Assembly: GCF_000281715.2 (NCBI RefSeq)
Contig: NZ_CP124576.1
Span: 2,797,501-2,861,500 of the forward strand
Direction: 5' to 3'
From: Sphingobium sp. AP49
GTDB taxonomy: Bacteria; Pseudomonadota; Alphaproteobacteria; Sphingomonadales; Sphingomonadaceae
Length of the DNA stretch: 64,000 bases
Part shown: positions 16,886-25,807 of the stretch, piece after piece
Layout of the letters: the number at the start of each line of letters is the position of its first letter
Numbering within the stretch: the first letter of the stretch is position 1
Notes under the pieces: generated by a model
What the model saw: only the letters and a program-made list of their open reading frames with translations
Told to the model about the DNA's origin: nothing
Database searches by the model: none
Program-made: the position numbers and the translations under genes

Positions 16886-19672
16886 ATGCATATTCGACGC
16901 GTTATGGCGGGGCTTGCCCTCGCCACATGCCTTGTTGCGCCTACCCAGCTTCTCGCCGCAGCGACGACGGACAGCAGCCTGTCACAGCGGCATAAATTCA
17001 CCATCCCGCCGCAACCACTCAGCAGTGCCTTGCGCACCCTCTCTGCCCAATCGGGTATCCGGATATTATTTCCCTATGACGAAGTCGCCACCATCCGCAG
17101 CCGCCGCGTGGAAGGTTGGCTAACGACCGAAGACGCGCTGGCGCAGTTACTGGCTGGCACCGATCTTCGCCGATCGCAGGCAGGGAGCGGCGTTATCGCT
17201 CTTGCAGCCCCTGCCAGTCACAGCGCGGCTCGACGCAGCCCGCTGGCACTCCAATATGCCCAGGCCAACAACTCGGGCAGCATGGAGGCGATGACCATGG
17301 CGCCGCAGACCGAAGCGCAGGACATAGCCGCGCCGATCATCGTGACCGGCACGCGCCAGACAACCCGCACCGTCGCGGATAGCCTGGCGCCGATCGATGT
17401 GCTGGGGGCAAAGGAGCTGGAGGCAAGCGGCAAGCAGTCGGTTCGCGATCTGCTCGGTACCCTGCTGCCCTCGATCACCGTGTCGAACAGCGGCGCCGGC
17501 GCCAGCTTCGCGGTCAAGACGCTGTCGCTGCGCGGCCTGGCCGGTGACCAGTTGTTGGTCCTCGTCAACGGCAAGCGTCGACACAATACCGCGACCCTGT
17601 TCATCAACGGGACTACCCAGAATGGCCAGTCGCCGCCGGACCTTGACCTGATCCCATCGAACGCGATCGAGCGGATCGAAGTCCTGCGCGACGGCGCCTC
17701 TGCCCAATATGGGTCGGACGCGATCGCCGGCGTCATCAACATCATCCTGAAGCCCGACACCGGCGGCACGGCATCTTTCCTGGGTGGCGGCACCGCCGAC
17801 GGCGGCGGTGAACAAGGTCGCTTCCAGATCAGTAAGGGTTTTGCAATCGGCGACGGTGGCCATGTGCATCTATCACTGGACGGATTCCTGCAGGGGCGTA
17901 CCTATCGCAGCGCACTCAATCCGGGCCAATTCTACGCGCGTGTTGGCCAGCTCTATTCCTCGACCACCGGCGCGCTCGATCCACGTGAGGCGACCGTCGA
18001 CCGCGACGTCAACCGGGGCGGCCAGCCCCAGGTATCGGGCATCAACTTCGCTTATGATGCCGCCTTGCCGGTCAGCGAAGCGGCCGAACTCTATCTGTTC
18101 GGCACGGCATCGCGCCGCCATTCCGATGCCTGGCTGACCTATCGTTTCCCCGATGCCAGCAATAATATCCCGGAAATCTTTCCCAACGGCTACAGCCCGC
18201 ACCTGCACATCTATGACGAGGATTTCCAGGTCGCCGGCGGCATTCGCGGCGATCTGTCTGATACCTTCCATTACGACCTGTCCTCCACCTTCGCACGCGA
18301 TTGGGTGAAGTATCGGGAATCCTCGGTTCTCAATGTCTCGCTCGGCCCGACCAGCCCGACAGACATGTATATCGGTTCGGTGACCGCGAAGGAGTGGACC
18401 ACTAACCTTGATCTGCAGAAGACCGTCGACCTCGGCCTTGCCGATCCCCTGCTGATCGCGGTGGGCGCGGAATATCGCTGGAACAGCTATGCGATCGGCG
18501 CCGGCGATCCGGAATCCTATATCGACGGAGGCTACCGCTCCACCGCCGGCGCAAATGCCGGGATATTACGAACATCCGGATCCCAGGGCGTGACCGGCTT
18601 CCCCGATACGGCGGCGGGCGAATGGAGCCGGGATAATTGGAGCGCCTATATCAACCTGGAGCAGAAGATCACCGACGGGTTCGAGGTCGCGCTCGCCGGG
18701 CGGCACGAGGATTATTCGGACTTCGGTACGACCAACACGGGCAAGGCGTCGGTGCGGATCGAGCCGGTGCGGGGTATCGCCCTACGTGGTACTGCCAGCA
18801 CCGGTTTTCGCGCACCGACCCTGCAGCAGCAGCATTACTCATCGGCAAGCACGATCAATGTCGGCGGCGTATTGCTGCCGGTGTCGGCGCTGCCGGTCGA
18901 CTCGCCCGCTGCGATCGCCCTGGGCGCGACACCGCTGAAGCCCGAGAAATCGACCAATTACTCGGCCGGCATCGTCATCACGCCAATGCCGCGCCTGAAC
19001 TTCACCGTCGATGCCTATCAGATCAAGATCAGGGACCGCATCCTGCTGTCCGAAACGCTGCAGGGCACGCTGGTGCGCAACGTGCTGGCTGCGGCCGGCA
19101 TCACCTCCTCCGCCGGCGGCTTCTATTTCTCCAACGCCGCCGATACGCGAACCCGCGGCATCGATATCGTGGGCACCTACCACGCCAATCTGGGTGATTT
19201 GGGCACAGCGCTCATCAGCCTGTCGGCCAATTTCAACAAGACGATCTTCACTCATGTCGATCCGGTTCCCGACGTTCTGGCCAATTCCGGCCTGGTCCTG
19301 ATCGGCCGGTCGAAGCAGGGCGACTTCACCGACGGCACGCCGCGCAACAAGTTCATCGGCAATGTCGTCTGGACCAAAGGCCCCGCAAGCGTAAACCTGC
19401 GCGCCACCCGCTATGGCGACGTGACCATGGTCCACCCCACCAATCCGGCGCTGGACGCGACGATCGATCCCAAGGTCATCTTCGACCTGGAAGTCGGCTA
19501 TGAATTGACCAAGGGCGTGAAGCTGACAGCCGGCGCCAACAATCTGTTCAATACCTATCCCAACAAGTTGGTGCCCGCGCTGCAGGGCAACGGCTTTTCG
19601 CTCTACAATCAATATTCGCCCTACGGCACCAGCGGCGGTTTCTATTATGGCCGCCTGAACCTGGAGTTCTGA
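16886..19672 (+). CDS. TonB-dependent receptor with STN signalling-type domain
   Basis: This 928-aa outer-membrane transporter starts at ATG 16886, which is preceded by AGGGG and begins a good signal peptide ('MAGLALATCLVAPTQLLA'). A longer in-frame start at 16751 would bury that signal. Residues 37-107 form an STN (secretin/TonB short N-terminal) domain. A TonB box-like 'IIVTGTR' lies at 151-157, followed by the plug (about 160-280) and the barrel, ending in 'GRLNLEF'. STN domains usually signal to a FecR-like anti-sigma factor, but no fecI/fecR pair adjoins it. The exported amidohydrolase starts three bases after the stop, so the two likely import and process one substrate. Confidence 0.9.
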   Translation: MHIRRVMAGLALATCLVAPTQLLAAATTDSSLSQRHKFTIPPQPLSSALRTLSAQSGIRILFPYDEVATIRSRRVEGWLTTEDALAQLLAGTDLRRSQAGSGVIALAAPASHSAARRSPLALQYAQANNSGSMEAMTMAPQTEAQDIAAPIIVTGTRQTTRTVADSLAPIDVLGAKELEASGKQSVRDLLGTLLPSITVSNSGAGASFAVKTLSLRGLAGDQLLVLVNGKRRHNTATLFINGTTQNGQSPPDLDLIPSNAIERIEVLRDGASAQYGSDAIAGVINIILKPDTGGTASFLGGGTADGGGEQGRFQISKGFAIGDGGHVHLSLDGFLQGRTYRSALNPGQFYARVGQLYSSTTGALDPREATVDRDVNRGGQPQVSGINFAYDAALPVSEAAELYLFGTASRRHSDAWLTYRFPDASNNIPEIFPNGYSPHLHIYDEDFQVAGGIRGDLSDTFHYDLSSTFARDWVKYRESSVLNVSLGPTSPTDMYIGSVTAKEWTTNLDLQKTVDLGLADPLLIAVGAEYRWNSYAIGAGDPESYIDGGYRSTAGANAGILRTSGSQGVTGFPDTAAGEWSRDNWSAYINLEQKITDGFEVALAGRHEDYSDFGTTNTGKASVRIEPVRGIALRGTASTGFRAPTLQQQHYSSASTINVGGVLLPVSALPVDSPAAIALGATPLKPEKSTNYSAGIVITPMPRLNFTVDAYQIKIRDRILLSETLQGTLVRNVLAAAGITSSAGGFYFSNAADTRTRGIDIVGTYHANLGDLGTALISLSANFNKTIFTHVDPVPDVLANSGLVLIGRSKQGDFTDGTPRNKFIGNVVWTKGPASVNLRATRYGDVTMVHPTNPALDATIDPKVIFDLEVGYELTKGVKLTAGANNLFNTYPNKLVPALQGNGFSLYNQYSPYGTSGGFYYGRLNLEF

Positions 19673-19675
19673 CGC

Positions 19676-22600
19676 ATGACATCCCTGCCGGACCTCAGCC
19701 GCCGCGAGGCTCTCGCGGCGGGCAGCATCGGCCTGCTGGCCACGGGCAGCGCCACATCGATCGCCCAATCCTCGCCCGGTGCCCCGGCGGCGGGCAAGGA
19801 GACGGTGGTGACGGTCGAGGATTGCACCAATGTCGCCCTCACCCTCTCGCCCGATGGCAAGCGCATCGCCTTCGACCTGCTCGGCATTCTCTGGACCCTG
19901 CCCGTCGGCGGCGGCGCCCTCACCCGCCTGACCGGCGACTTCGACGATCTGGCCCAGCCCGACTGGTCGCCCGACGGCAAGCGGATCGCCTTCCAATCCT
20001 ATCGCACCGGCAATTTCCATATCTGGTCGGTGGCCGCCGATGGCAGCGACATGCGCCAGCATAGCGACGGCCTGCTCGACGATCGCGAGCCGCGCTGGTC
20101 GCCCGATGGACGCACCATCGCCTTTTCCAGCGACCGGGCGGAGGGCCGCTACGCCATCTATCTGCTCGACGTCGCCAGCGGCCAGGTCACGCCCCTGTCC
20201 AAGGGGACGACCAATGACAGCGAGCCGGCCTGGTCGCCGGACGGCAAGACCATCGCCTATGTCGCGGGCGGCACCAAACTGGTGACGATCGATATCGCGA
20301 CCGGCGCCGTGACGGAGGTCGCGGCAGTGACGCCCTCGGCCGATCGCTACAATCCATCGGCGATCATGGCCCCGGCCTTCGCGCCCGACGGCAGCATCGC
20401 CTATACCCGGCTGGAGCCGGGCGCATTGACGCTGGTCCATGGCGACAAGGATATCGTCGCCGGCGAGGATATCTATCCCTTCCGCCCCGCCTTCGCGAAG
20501 GATGGCACGATCTTCTACGGGTCCAACGGCAAGCTGCGCGCGCTCAAGGGTGGCAAGGCCAGCATCATCCCGTTCAGGACGCAGGTGCCCGTCACCACGC
20601 CCGACTACAAGAAGAAGGCGCGCGACTTCACCTCGACCACCGCCAAGCCGGTCGTCGGCATTGCCGCGCCGATGCTGTCGCCCGATGGCAGGACCATCGT
20701 CTTTGGCGCGCTCAACGACATCTATGTCATGCCCGTCGGCGGCACCCCAAAGAAGCTGGTCGCCGACGGCTATCACAAATGCGATCCGGCCTGGTCGCCC
20801 GACGGCAAGACCATCGCCTATAGCTGCGATCGCGGCGGCACGCTGGACCTGTGGCTGCACGATGTCGCGACCGGCAAGGAACGGCAGCTGACCAACATCC
20901 CCGACAAGGCGGTTGCCTGGGGAAGCTGGTCGCAGGATGGCGCGCTGATCGCGTTCCTCGACCAGGAAGGCGCACTGCACAGCGTCGAGGTTGCGACCGG
21001 CACGGTGCGCAGGATATTCGACGCGCTGTGGGAACCGGGCCGCCCCTCCTTCGGCCCGGGCGGCAAGACCATCGCCTATGCCGCGTTCAAGCCGGTCACC
21101 GGCCGCTATCGCGAAGGCGCCAGCCAGATCCTGACCGTCGACCTTGCCACCGGCAAGGGCCGTTACCAGGCCGTGGCGGAAGGCAAGTCGCTGGGCGTGC
21201 GCGGCCATGACGGCCCGGTCTGGTCGCCCGACGGCAGCATGATGGCCTATGTCTTTGCCAGTACCCTGTGGGTCGTGCCTGTCGGGCCGGACGGCAGTTT
21301 CGCCGGCGCACCGCGCCAGATCAGCACCGAAACCACCGATGCGCCAAGCTGGAGCGGAGACAGCAAGTCGCTGCTCTATCTCAGCAACGGCAAGCTGCGC
21401 CTGGTCGCCGTGGCGGGCGGCGCGGCGCAAACCATTCCATGTCGGCTGACATGGGCCAATGCCAAGCCTTTGGGCCGCACCATCATCCGGGCTGGCAAAA
21501 TCTGGGACGCACTGTCGCCAGATTACAAGACCGGCATGGACGTCGTGATAGACGGCAATAGCATCACCGCGATCACGCCCCATGACGGCACCGCGCCGTC
21601 GGACGCCAATGCGAAATTGGTGGACGGCGGCGCCCTTACCCTGATGCCGGGCCTTATCGACATGCACACCCACCGGCAGATGGCGGGCTATGGCTATGGC
21701 GACCGGATGGGCCGGCTGTGGCTGGCGATGGGCGTGACCGCGACCCGATCGCCCGGATGCCCGGCCTATCATATGGTTGAGGATCGCGAGGCGATCCAGA
21801 GCGGCCAGCGGATCGCCGCGCGCCACTATGCCACTGGCGAGGCGATCGACGGCGGGCGCATCTTCTACAATTTCATGCGGCCGGTCACCGAAAAGGGTCA
21901 GATGGCGCTGGAACTGGAACGCGCCCAGGCGCTGGATTACGACATGGTGAAGACCTATGTCCGCCTGCGCCATGACGTGCAGAAGGATGTGGTGACGCAG
22001 GCGCATCGCATGGGGATGCACCTGTCGTCCCATTATCATTATCCTGCGCTGCATAGCGGCATGGACTGCATGGAGCATACCGGCGCCACCAACCGCTATG
22101 GCTATTCGCGGACGATCACCTCGCTGGGTGGCGGCTATCATGACGTGAACGACCTGTTCGCGGCGGCCAAGGCCGGGCGCACGCCGACATTGTTCGCGGC
22201 GACCGCGCTGCTGGGGCTGGACGATGGTTTCGTCCACGACCCGCGCATCACCACCCTCTATCCCAGATGGGAATATGACAAGCTGTTGGCGCGGGTGAAG
22301 GCGATGCAGGGCGATGGCGGCAAGCCGATGCTCGCCTCGCTGGAGCGGCAGGTCGAACAGATCAAGATGACGCTGGCGGCGGGATGGCATCCTTTCTCCG
22401 GCACGGATGCGCCGATCGACCTGACCGCGATCAGCCTGCACCTCAATCTGCGCGGCATGGTGAAATATGGCATCAGCCCCTATGAGGCGCTGATGATGAC
22501 CACCCGCTGGGGCGGCGAGTTTCTGGGCGAGCCGGTCGGCCGGATCGAGCGCGGCATGCTGGCCGATATGATCCTGGTCGAGGGCGATCCGCTGAAGGAC

Positions 22601-22822
22601 ATTACGGCCGTCGCCAATGTCCGCCAGGTGATCGCCAATGGTGTCGTCCATACGCCCGAGGCGCTGATGGCCCCGTTCGTCGGGGCAAAGCCGCAGGCGG
22701 CGGTGACCCCGGTGCTGCCGCAACTGGCGGACGCCCACCAGCATTTTTGGTGGCACGACCCCGACTATGTCCAGTCGAGCCGGGCCGCCTGCTGTGCCGG
22801 CCATGCGGTAGCGCATGCCTGA
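19676..22822 (+). CDS. Exported PD40/TolB-type beta-propeller fused to amidohydrolase
   Basis: This 1048-aa protein carries a twin-arginine export signal ('SRREALAAGSIG', cleavage near residue 33). Residues 50-560 contain many TolB/PD40 blades with repeats of the type 'SPDGKRIAF' or 'SPDGKTIAY'. From about residue 595 there is a metal-dependent amidohydrolase: 'GLIDMHTH' with His664 and His666, 'VKTYVR' in the usual bridging-lysine position, a His-rich 'HYHYPALH' segment, and 'GTDAPIDL' with the last Asp ligand. The substrate is unknown; cleavage of a cyclic amide or an isoaspartyl/aminoacyl compound is possible. It is paired with the TonB receptor immediately upstream. Confidence 0.85.
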   Translation: MTSLPDLSRREALAAGSIGLLATGSATSIAQSSPGAPAAGKETVVTVEDCTNVALTLSPDGKRIAFDLLGILWTLPVGGGALTRLTGDFDDLAQPDWSPDGKRIAFQSYRTGNFHIWSVAADGSDMRQHSDGLLDDREPRWSPDGRTIAFSSDRAEGRYAIYLLDVASGQVTPLSKGTTNDSEPAWSPDGKTIAYVAGGTKLVTIDIATGAVTEVAAVTPSADRYNPSAIMAPAFAPDGSIAYTRLEPGALTLVHGDKDIVAGEDIYPFRPAFAKDGTIFYGSNGKLRALKGGKASIIPFRTQVPVTTPDYKKKARDFTSTTAKPVVGIAAPMLSPDGRTIVFGALNDIYVMPVGGTPKKLVADGYHKCDPAWSPDGKTIAYSCDRGGTLDLWLHDVATGKERQLTNIPDKAVAWGSWSQDGALIAFLDQEGALHSVEVATGTVRRIFDALWEPGRPSFGPGGKTIAYAAFKPVTGRYREGASQILTVDLATGKGRYQAVAEGKSLGVRGHDGPVWSPDGSMMAYVFASTLWVVPVGPDGSFAGAPRQISTETTDAPSWSGDSKSLLYLSNGKLRLVAVAGGAAQTIPCRLTWANAKPLGRTIIRAGKIWDALSPDYKTGMDVVIDGNSITAITPHDGTAPSDANAKLVDGGALTLMPGLIDMHTHRQMAGYGYGDRMGRLWLAMGVTATRSPGCPAYHMVEDREAIQSGQRIAARHYATGEAIDGGRIFYNFMRPVTEKGQMALELERAQALDYDMVKTYVRLRHDVQKDVVTQAHRMGMHLSSHYHYPALHSGMDCMEHTGATNRYGYSRTITSLGGGYHDVNDLFAAAKAGRTPTLFAATALLGLDDGFVHDPRITTLYPRWEYDKLLARVKAMQGDGGKPMLASLERQVEQIKMTLAAGWHPFSGTDAPIDLTAISLHLNLRGMVKYGISPYEALMMTTRWGGEFLGEPVGRIERGMLADMILVEGDPLKDITAVANVRQVIANGVVHTPEALMAPFVGAKPQAAVTPVLPQLADAHQHFWWHDPDYVQSSRAACCAGHAVAHA

Positions 22823-22823
22823 G

Positions 22824-22870
22824 GCGGCCCACCGACGCGACAGTTGAAAGTTCACAGTGTCGTGGGCCGC
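22824..22870 (+). terminator. Hairpin after the PD40/amidohydrolase gene
   Basis: GCGGCCCAC at 22824-22832 pairs with GTGGGCCGC at 22862-22870, with four more pairs inside after a bulge, right after the stop at 22822. No T run follows. It is a probable 3'-end structure. Confidence 0.5.
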
Positions 22871-22926
22871 GAAATCGGCCGTTTCTGCGGAAATACGCGC
22901 GTGCTACGCGTCGCTGACGCGCCCAC

Positions 22927-22990
22927 GAAGCGACAGTAACGCTACGCCAAGGCGACACGGAAGCGACAGTCACGCGACAGCGAAGCGACG
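22927..22990. repeat. Short spaced direct repeats (GAAGCGACAGT)
   Basis: GAAGCGACAGT occurs at 22927-22937 and again at 22960-22970, a shortened GAAGCGACG lies at 22982-22990, and GCGACAGT also occurs at 22837-22844. These sit in the gap between the convergent amidohydrolase and anti-sigma genes. Spacing is irregular (33, then 22 bases) and no spacer-repeat order like CRISPR is present. Confidence 0.5.
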
Positions 22991-22991
22991 C

Positions 22992-23678
22992 TTAACGCCA
23001 GCCGGCCGCCTGCGCCGCCCGCTCGCCCTGCGCATCGACCGGGGCGCCGTCGATCAAGCCGTCGATGGTGACGAGAAGGCGTGGATCGGCCGAGGCGGCC
23101 TGGCGATATTCGCTCGCCTGGCCCTTGCCGGGCACCGCCTGCAGCACTTGCCAGCCGGCATCGGTGCGGCAGGCGACGCCGGCCATGGCCGCGCCGTCGA
23201 AGCTGCGGCACCAGCCGCCGCCCTTGCGCCGGAAGCTGAGGCCGATGCGGACCGGGCCATCCTCCCCGGCCGAGGCCAACTGGCTGTCGAGCGCGGTGGC
23301 GAGCGATCCCCGCGCCAGCATCGCGCCATCCTTGACCGCGATCGGTCCGTCCGACCCGCCGGACATGCGGCCGATGCCAAGGCCCAGGAGCAGGCTGGCG
23401 GCAATCGCGCCGCCCGTCGTCCACGCCCAGCGCCGCGACGGCCGCGCAATCGACACCACCGTCGGCGGCGTGAGCATGGCCTGCATCGCCGCCGGCACAT
23501 CCTCCTGCGCGATCGGCGCGAAATGGCCGGCCAGCCGCGCGCGGAGCCGCCGATGCTGCTCAAGCCGGGCGGCCAGCGCCGGGTCTTCCGCCACGGCGCG
23601 ATCGACGCGCCGTCGCGTCACCTCATCCAGTTCGCCGTCGACCCAGGCAATCAGCATGGCTTCGTCAATGTCGGTCAT
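22992..23678 (-). CDS. Membrane-bound anti-sigma factor
   Basis: This 228-aa single-pass membrane protein has a cytosolic N terminus (residues 1-80), which starts with 'LIAWVDGELDE', the usual first helix of anti-sigma domains. One transmembrane helix follows at about 88-104. The periplasmic domain of about 120 residues contains two cysteines. There are no HxxxCxxC zinc residues, so it is not a ZAS protein. The gene starts inside the end of the ECF sigma gene (four-base overlap), so the two are co-translated, as is normal for a sigma/anti-sigma pair. The signal it senses is unknown; the secreted protease on the other side of the sigma gene is a candidate partner (inference). Confidence 0.82.
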   Translation of the reverse strand: MTDIDEAMLIAWVDGELDEVTRRRVDRAVAEDPALAARLEQHRRLRARLAGHFAPIAQEDVPAAMQAMLTPPTVVSIARPSRRWAWTTGGAIAASLLLGLGIGRMSGGSDGPIAVKDGAMLARGSLATALDSQLASAGEDGPVRIGLSFRRKGGGWCRSFDGAAMAGVACRTDAGWQVLQAVPGKGQASEYRQAASADPRLLVTIDGLIDGAPVDAQGERAAQAAGWR

Positions 23679-24163
23679 GCCGCTTCCCCCAATAGTTCGA
23701 TGAGTGCGCCACGGCCGCGTACCAGCCGCGAGGTCAGCGTGCCCATGGGTATGTTCAATATCGCAGCCGCCTCCTTGTAGGACAGTCCCTCCACCAGCAC
23801 GAGCGCGATCGCCTCGCGCTGTTCGGGCGGCAATGCCTGCATCGCCCGGTCGACGTCGGACAGGGTCATGGCCTGTTCCACCGCCTTGTCGCCGGCATAG
23901 CCGACATCGGCCCCCGCCTCTTCCGGCGCGAAGGTTCTGGCGGCCCGCTGACGGGCGCGGCCCTCATCGATCCAAAGATTGCGCATGATCCGATACATCC
24001 AGCTATCGAGCCTTGTGCCCGGTTGCCACTGGTCGCGGGCGCGCAGCCCCTTTTCCAGTGCCGCCTGGCACAGATCGTCGCCATCGGCGCGATCATGCGA
24101 CAGGCTGGCGGCAAAACGCCGCAGCCGGGGCAGGATCGCCAGCAGGTCGCGCTCGAACGACAT
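23675..24163 (-). CDS. ECF-family RNA polymerase sigma factor
   Basis: This 162-aa group 4 sigma factor has region 2 at about residues 12-75 ('DGDDLCQAALEKGL', 'RLDSWMYRIMRNLWID') and region 4 at about 108-158 ('LPPEQREAIALVLVEGLSYKEAA', partly quoted, then 'GTLTSRLVRGR' recognition helix). It has no extra domain. The anti-sigma gene overlaps its stop. The divergent 291-bp region before it contains three inverted repeats and drives the subtilisin-like gene on the other strand, so autoregulation together with that gene is plausible. Confidence 0.9.
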   Translation of the reverse strand: MSFERDLLAILPRLRRFAASLSHDRADGDDLCQAALEKGLRARDQWQPGTRLDSWMYRIMRNLWIDEGRARQRAARTFAPEEAGADVGYAGDKAVEQAMTLSDVDRAMQALPPEQREAIALVLVEGLSYKEAAAILNIPMGTLTSRLVRGRGALIELLGEAA

Positions 24164-24187
24164 GGTTTCTCCATATTCTTCGTTTGA

Positions 24188-24209
24188 AAAATGCGCCCAA
24201 GCGCATTTT
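24188..24209. terminator. Hairpin AAAATGCGC...GCGCATTTT upstream of the ECF sigma gene
   Basis: A 9-bp perfect stem with a CCAA loop begins 25 bases from the sigma start codon. It ends in T4 on the plus strand and, by symmetry, on the minus strand. It lies in the 5' leader of the sigma gene, so it could be an attenuator-like hairpin rather than a gene-end terminator. Confidence 0.5.
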
Positions 24210-24214
24210 CAGTA

Positions 24215-24294
24215 CCGCACCAGCCCTCTCCCCCACCCGACCACCCATAGAATATAGCCGTTGGGTGGCCGGGTGGGGGAGAGGGCTGGTGCGG
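24215..24294. repeat. Very long inverted repeat, 33-bp stem
   Basis: The arms 24215-24247 and 24262-24294 are complementary over 33 bases with a single mismatch (A versus G in the inner part), separated by a 14-base AT-containing loop. Each arm is strongly pyrimidine/purine biased (CCCTCTCCCCCACCC and its complement). This is far longer than a normal terminator. It may be a miniature palindromic repeat element that landed between the sigma gene and the subtilisin-like gene, or an RNA structure in the sigma leader. Confidence 0.85.
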
Positions 24295-24333
24295 CAAATC
24301 CGGTTTCAATCGGATTTACAAACGACCACTTCA

Positions 24334-24367
24334 GGGATGAAACGTCCCGGCCCGGCCGTTTCATCCC
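24334..24367. promoter_or_regulatory. Inverted repeat GGGATGAAACG between sigma and protease genes
   Basis: GGGATGAAACG at 24334-24344 and its exact complement CGTTTCATCCC at 24357-24367 are separated by a 12-base GC-rich loop. The element lies 88 bases before the protease start. Each arm contains GAAAC, a motif seen in some ECF-type -35 elements, but the distance to the CGTT is 13 bases, shorter than usual. It could be an operator or a symmetric promoter pair. Confidence 0.45.
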
Positions 24368-24454
24368 CATCGCACCCTAGCGATCGGAAATTTTTTGACG
24401 ATGGACGATTTTGACGCTGAAAGGGCCGGCGATGACCGGCGGGAAGAGACAGAG

Positions 24455-25708
24455 ATGAAATGGACGCGCCCGTTGCTGATCGCGGGGTTGTGGCTGGCGG
24501 CACCGGCTGCGCAGGCGCAATTGCTGCCGGCGCCGGCCGCCGGTGCGCTGGGCGGGGTCGGCCAGGTTTTGCCCGATACGCTCGACCGGCTGGGCGGCAT
24601 CGTCGACCAGAGCGGGCTGGATCGGCTGTCGCCGGCACGGCTGGCCGATCGGCTGGCCGCGGCGCGCACGGCGCGGATTGACGCGCTGCTGCGCCAGCAT
24701 GGCGACGCAATCGAACTGGATGACCGGAGAGAGCCGGCACGGCGCGGGATCATCCTGCTGACCGGCGCGGATGCGGCAGCGATCGAGACGCTGCGCGCGA
24801 AGGGCTATGGCGTGGAGCAGGTCGAGACCGAGGGGATCGACATGGCGATCACCCGCCTGACCGTGCCGGACGGCCAGAGCCTGGCGCGGGCGCTGCGCAG
24901 CGTGCGCAAGATCGCCCCGCAGGCGCAGGCGAGCGCCGACAATCTCTATTTCCCGAGCGGTGCGGCTGCGGAGGGGCGATCGGCTGCGCTGGCAAGCCAT
25001 GGGTTGGTCGGGCGCGGCGCGGCGGGATTGATCGATGGCGGCGTGGCCGCTCACCCGGCCCTGGCCGGCGCGATCGAGCAGCGCGGCTTCGTGACCGGCG
25101 CGCCAAGGGCCAGCGCCCATGGCACGGCGGTCGCGTCGCTGATCGGCGGCAATGGTAGCCTGAAGGGCGCCGCGCCGGGCACGCCGCTGCTGGTCGCCGA
25201 TGTCTATGGCGACGATCCGGCCGGCGGCAGCAGCTTTGCCATCGTCCGCGCGCTGGGCTGGATGGCGGCGCGCGGCGCGAAGGTGGTGACGATCAGCCTG
25301 GTCGGGCCGGACAATCCCTTGCTGGCCGGCGCGATCCGGCTGGTGCGCGACAAGGGGATGATGCTGGTCGCGGCAGTCGGCAATGACGGCCCGGCCGCCC
25401 CACCCGCCTACCCCGCATCCTACCCGCAGGTGATTGCGGTGACCGGCGTGGACGGGCGTGGCCGGTTGCTGCCTGAGGCCGGGCGCGCAGCCCATGTCGA
25501 TTTCGCCGCGCCCGGCGCGGACATGATGGCGGCCGATATGGACGGCGGCCGCGACAAGGTGCGCGGCACGTCCTTTGCGGCGCCTTTGGTGGCCGGTCGC
25601 CTGATGGCTGGCGGATCGGTCGAGGCGCTGCGGCGGGAGGCGAAGCCCGGTCGCAGCAAGGGCTATGGCGCCGGAATCCTGTGCGAGACTTGCAGAAATA
25701 TGTACTGA
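24455..25708 (+). CDS. Secreted subtilisin-like serine peptidase (S8 family)
   Basis: This 417-aa protein read from ATG 24455 has a clear signal peptide ('LLIAGLWLAAPAAQAQ'). Residues 25-160 look like a pro-region or inhibitor-like N domain. The S8 catalytic set is intact: Asp194 in 'LIDGGV', His222 in 'AHGTAVASLIGG', oxyanion Asn310 in 'VGNDGP' and Ser373 in 'GTSFAAP'. It should cleave proteins in the periplasm or outside. It is divergent from the ECF sigma/anti-sigma pair across a repeat-rich region. A role in processing the anti-sigma factor, or being a target of the sigma factor, is possible but unproven. The C terminus ends in 'CETCRNMY', with two Cys. Confidence 0.88.
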   Translation: MKWTRPLLIAGLWLAAPAAQAQLLPAPAAGALGGVGQVLPDTLDRLGGIVDQSGLDRLSPARLADRLAAARTARIDALLRQHGDAIELDDRREPARRGIILLTGADAAAIETLRAKGYGVEQVETEGIDMAITRLTVPDGQSLARALRSVRKIAPQAQASADNLYFPSGAAAEGRSAALASHGLVGRGAAGLIDGGVAAHPALAGAIEQRGFVTGAPRASAHGTAVASLIGGNGSLKGAAPGTPLLVADVYGDDPAGGSSFAIVRALGWMAARGAKVVTISLVGPDNPLLAGAIRLVRDKGMMLVAAVGNDGPAAPPAYPASYPQVIAVTGVDGRGRLLPEAGRAAHVDFAAPGADMMAADMDGGRDKVRGTSFAAPLVAGRLMAGGSVEALRREAKPGRSKGYGAGILCETCRNMY

Positions 25709-25807
25709 ATTTCCATGACTTGCGCGAAAATTTCAGGCTTTCGGGATTAAAGCGCAACGCCCCGCCGTTGTCCTGTCATCGGATCAAGATGACCAAGGAG
25801 ACGGTCC

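Noticed and set aside
18839..22855. 1338-codon open frame on the minus strand across the TonB receptor end and the PD40/amidohydrolase gene
   Set aside because: It is opposite two well-supported genes. Its composition (Arg, His, Gly, Ala, Asp rich) fits the antisense of GC-rich coding DNA, and it shows no domain.
22837..22990. Possible CRISPR array
   Set aside because: Repeat units are 8-11 bases with uneven spacing and no cas gene; too short and irregular for CRISPR.
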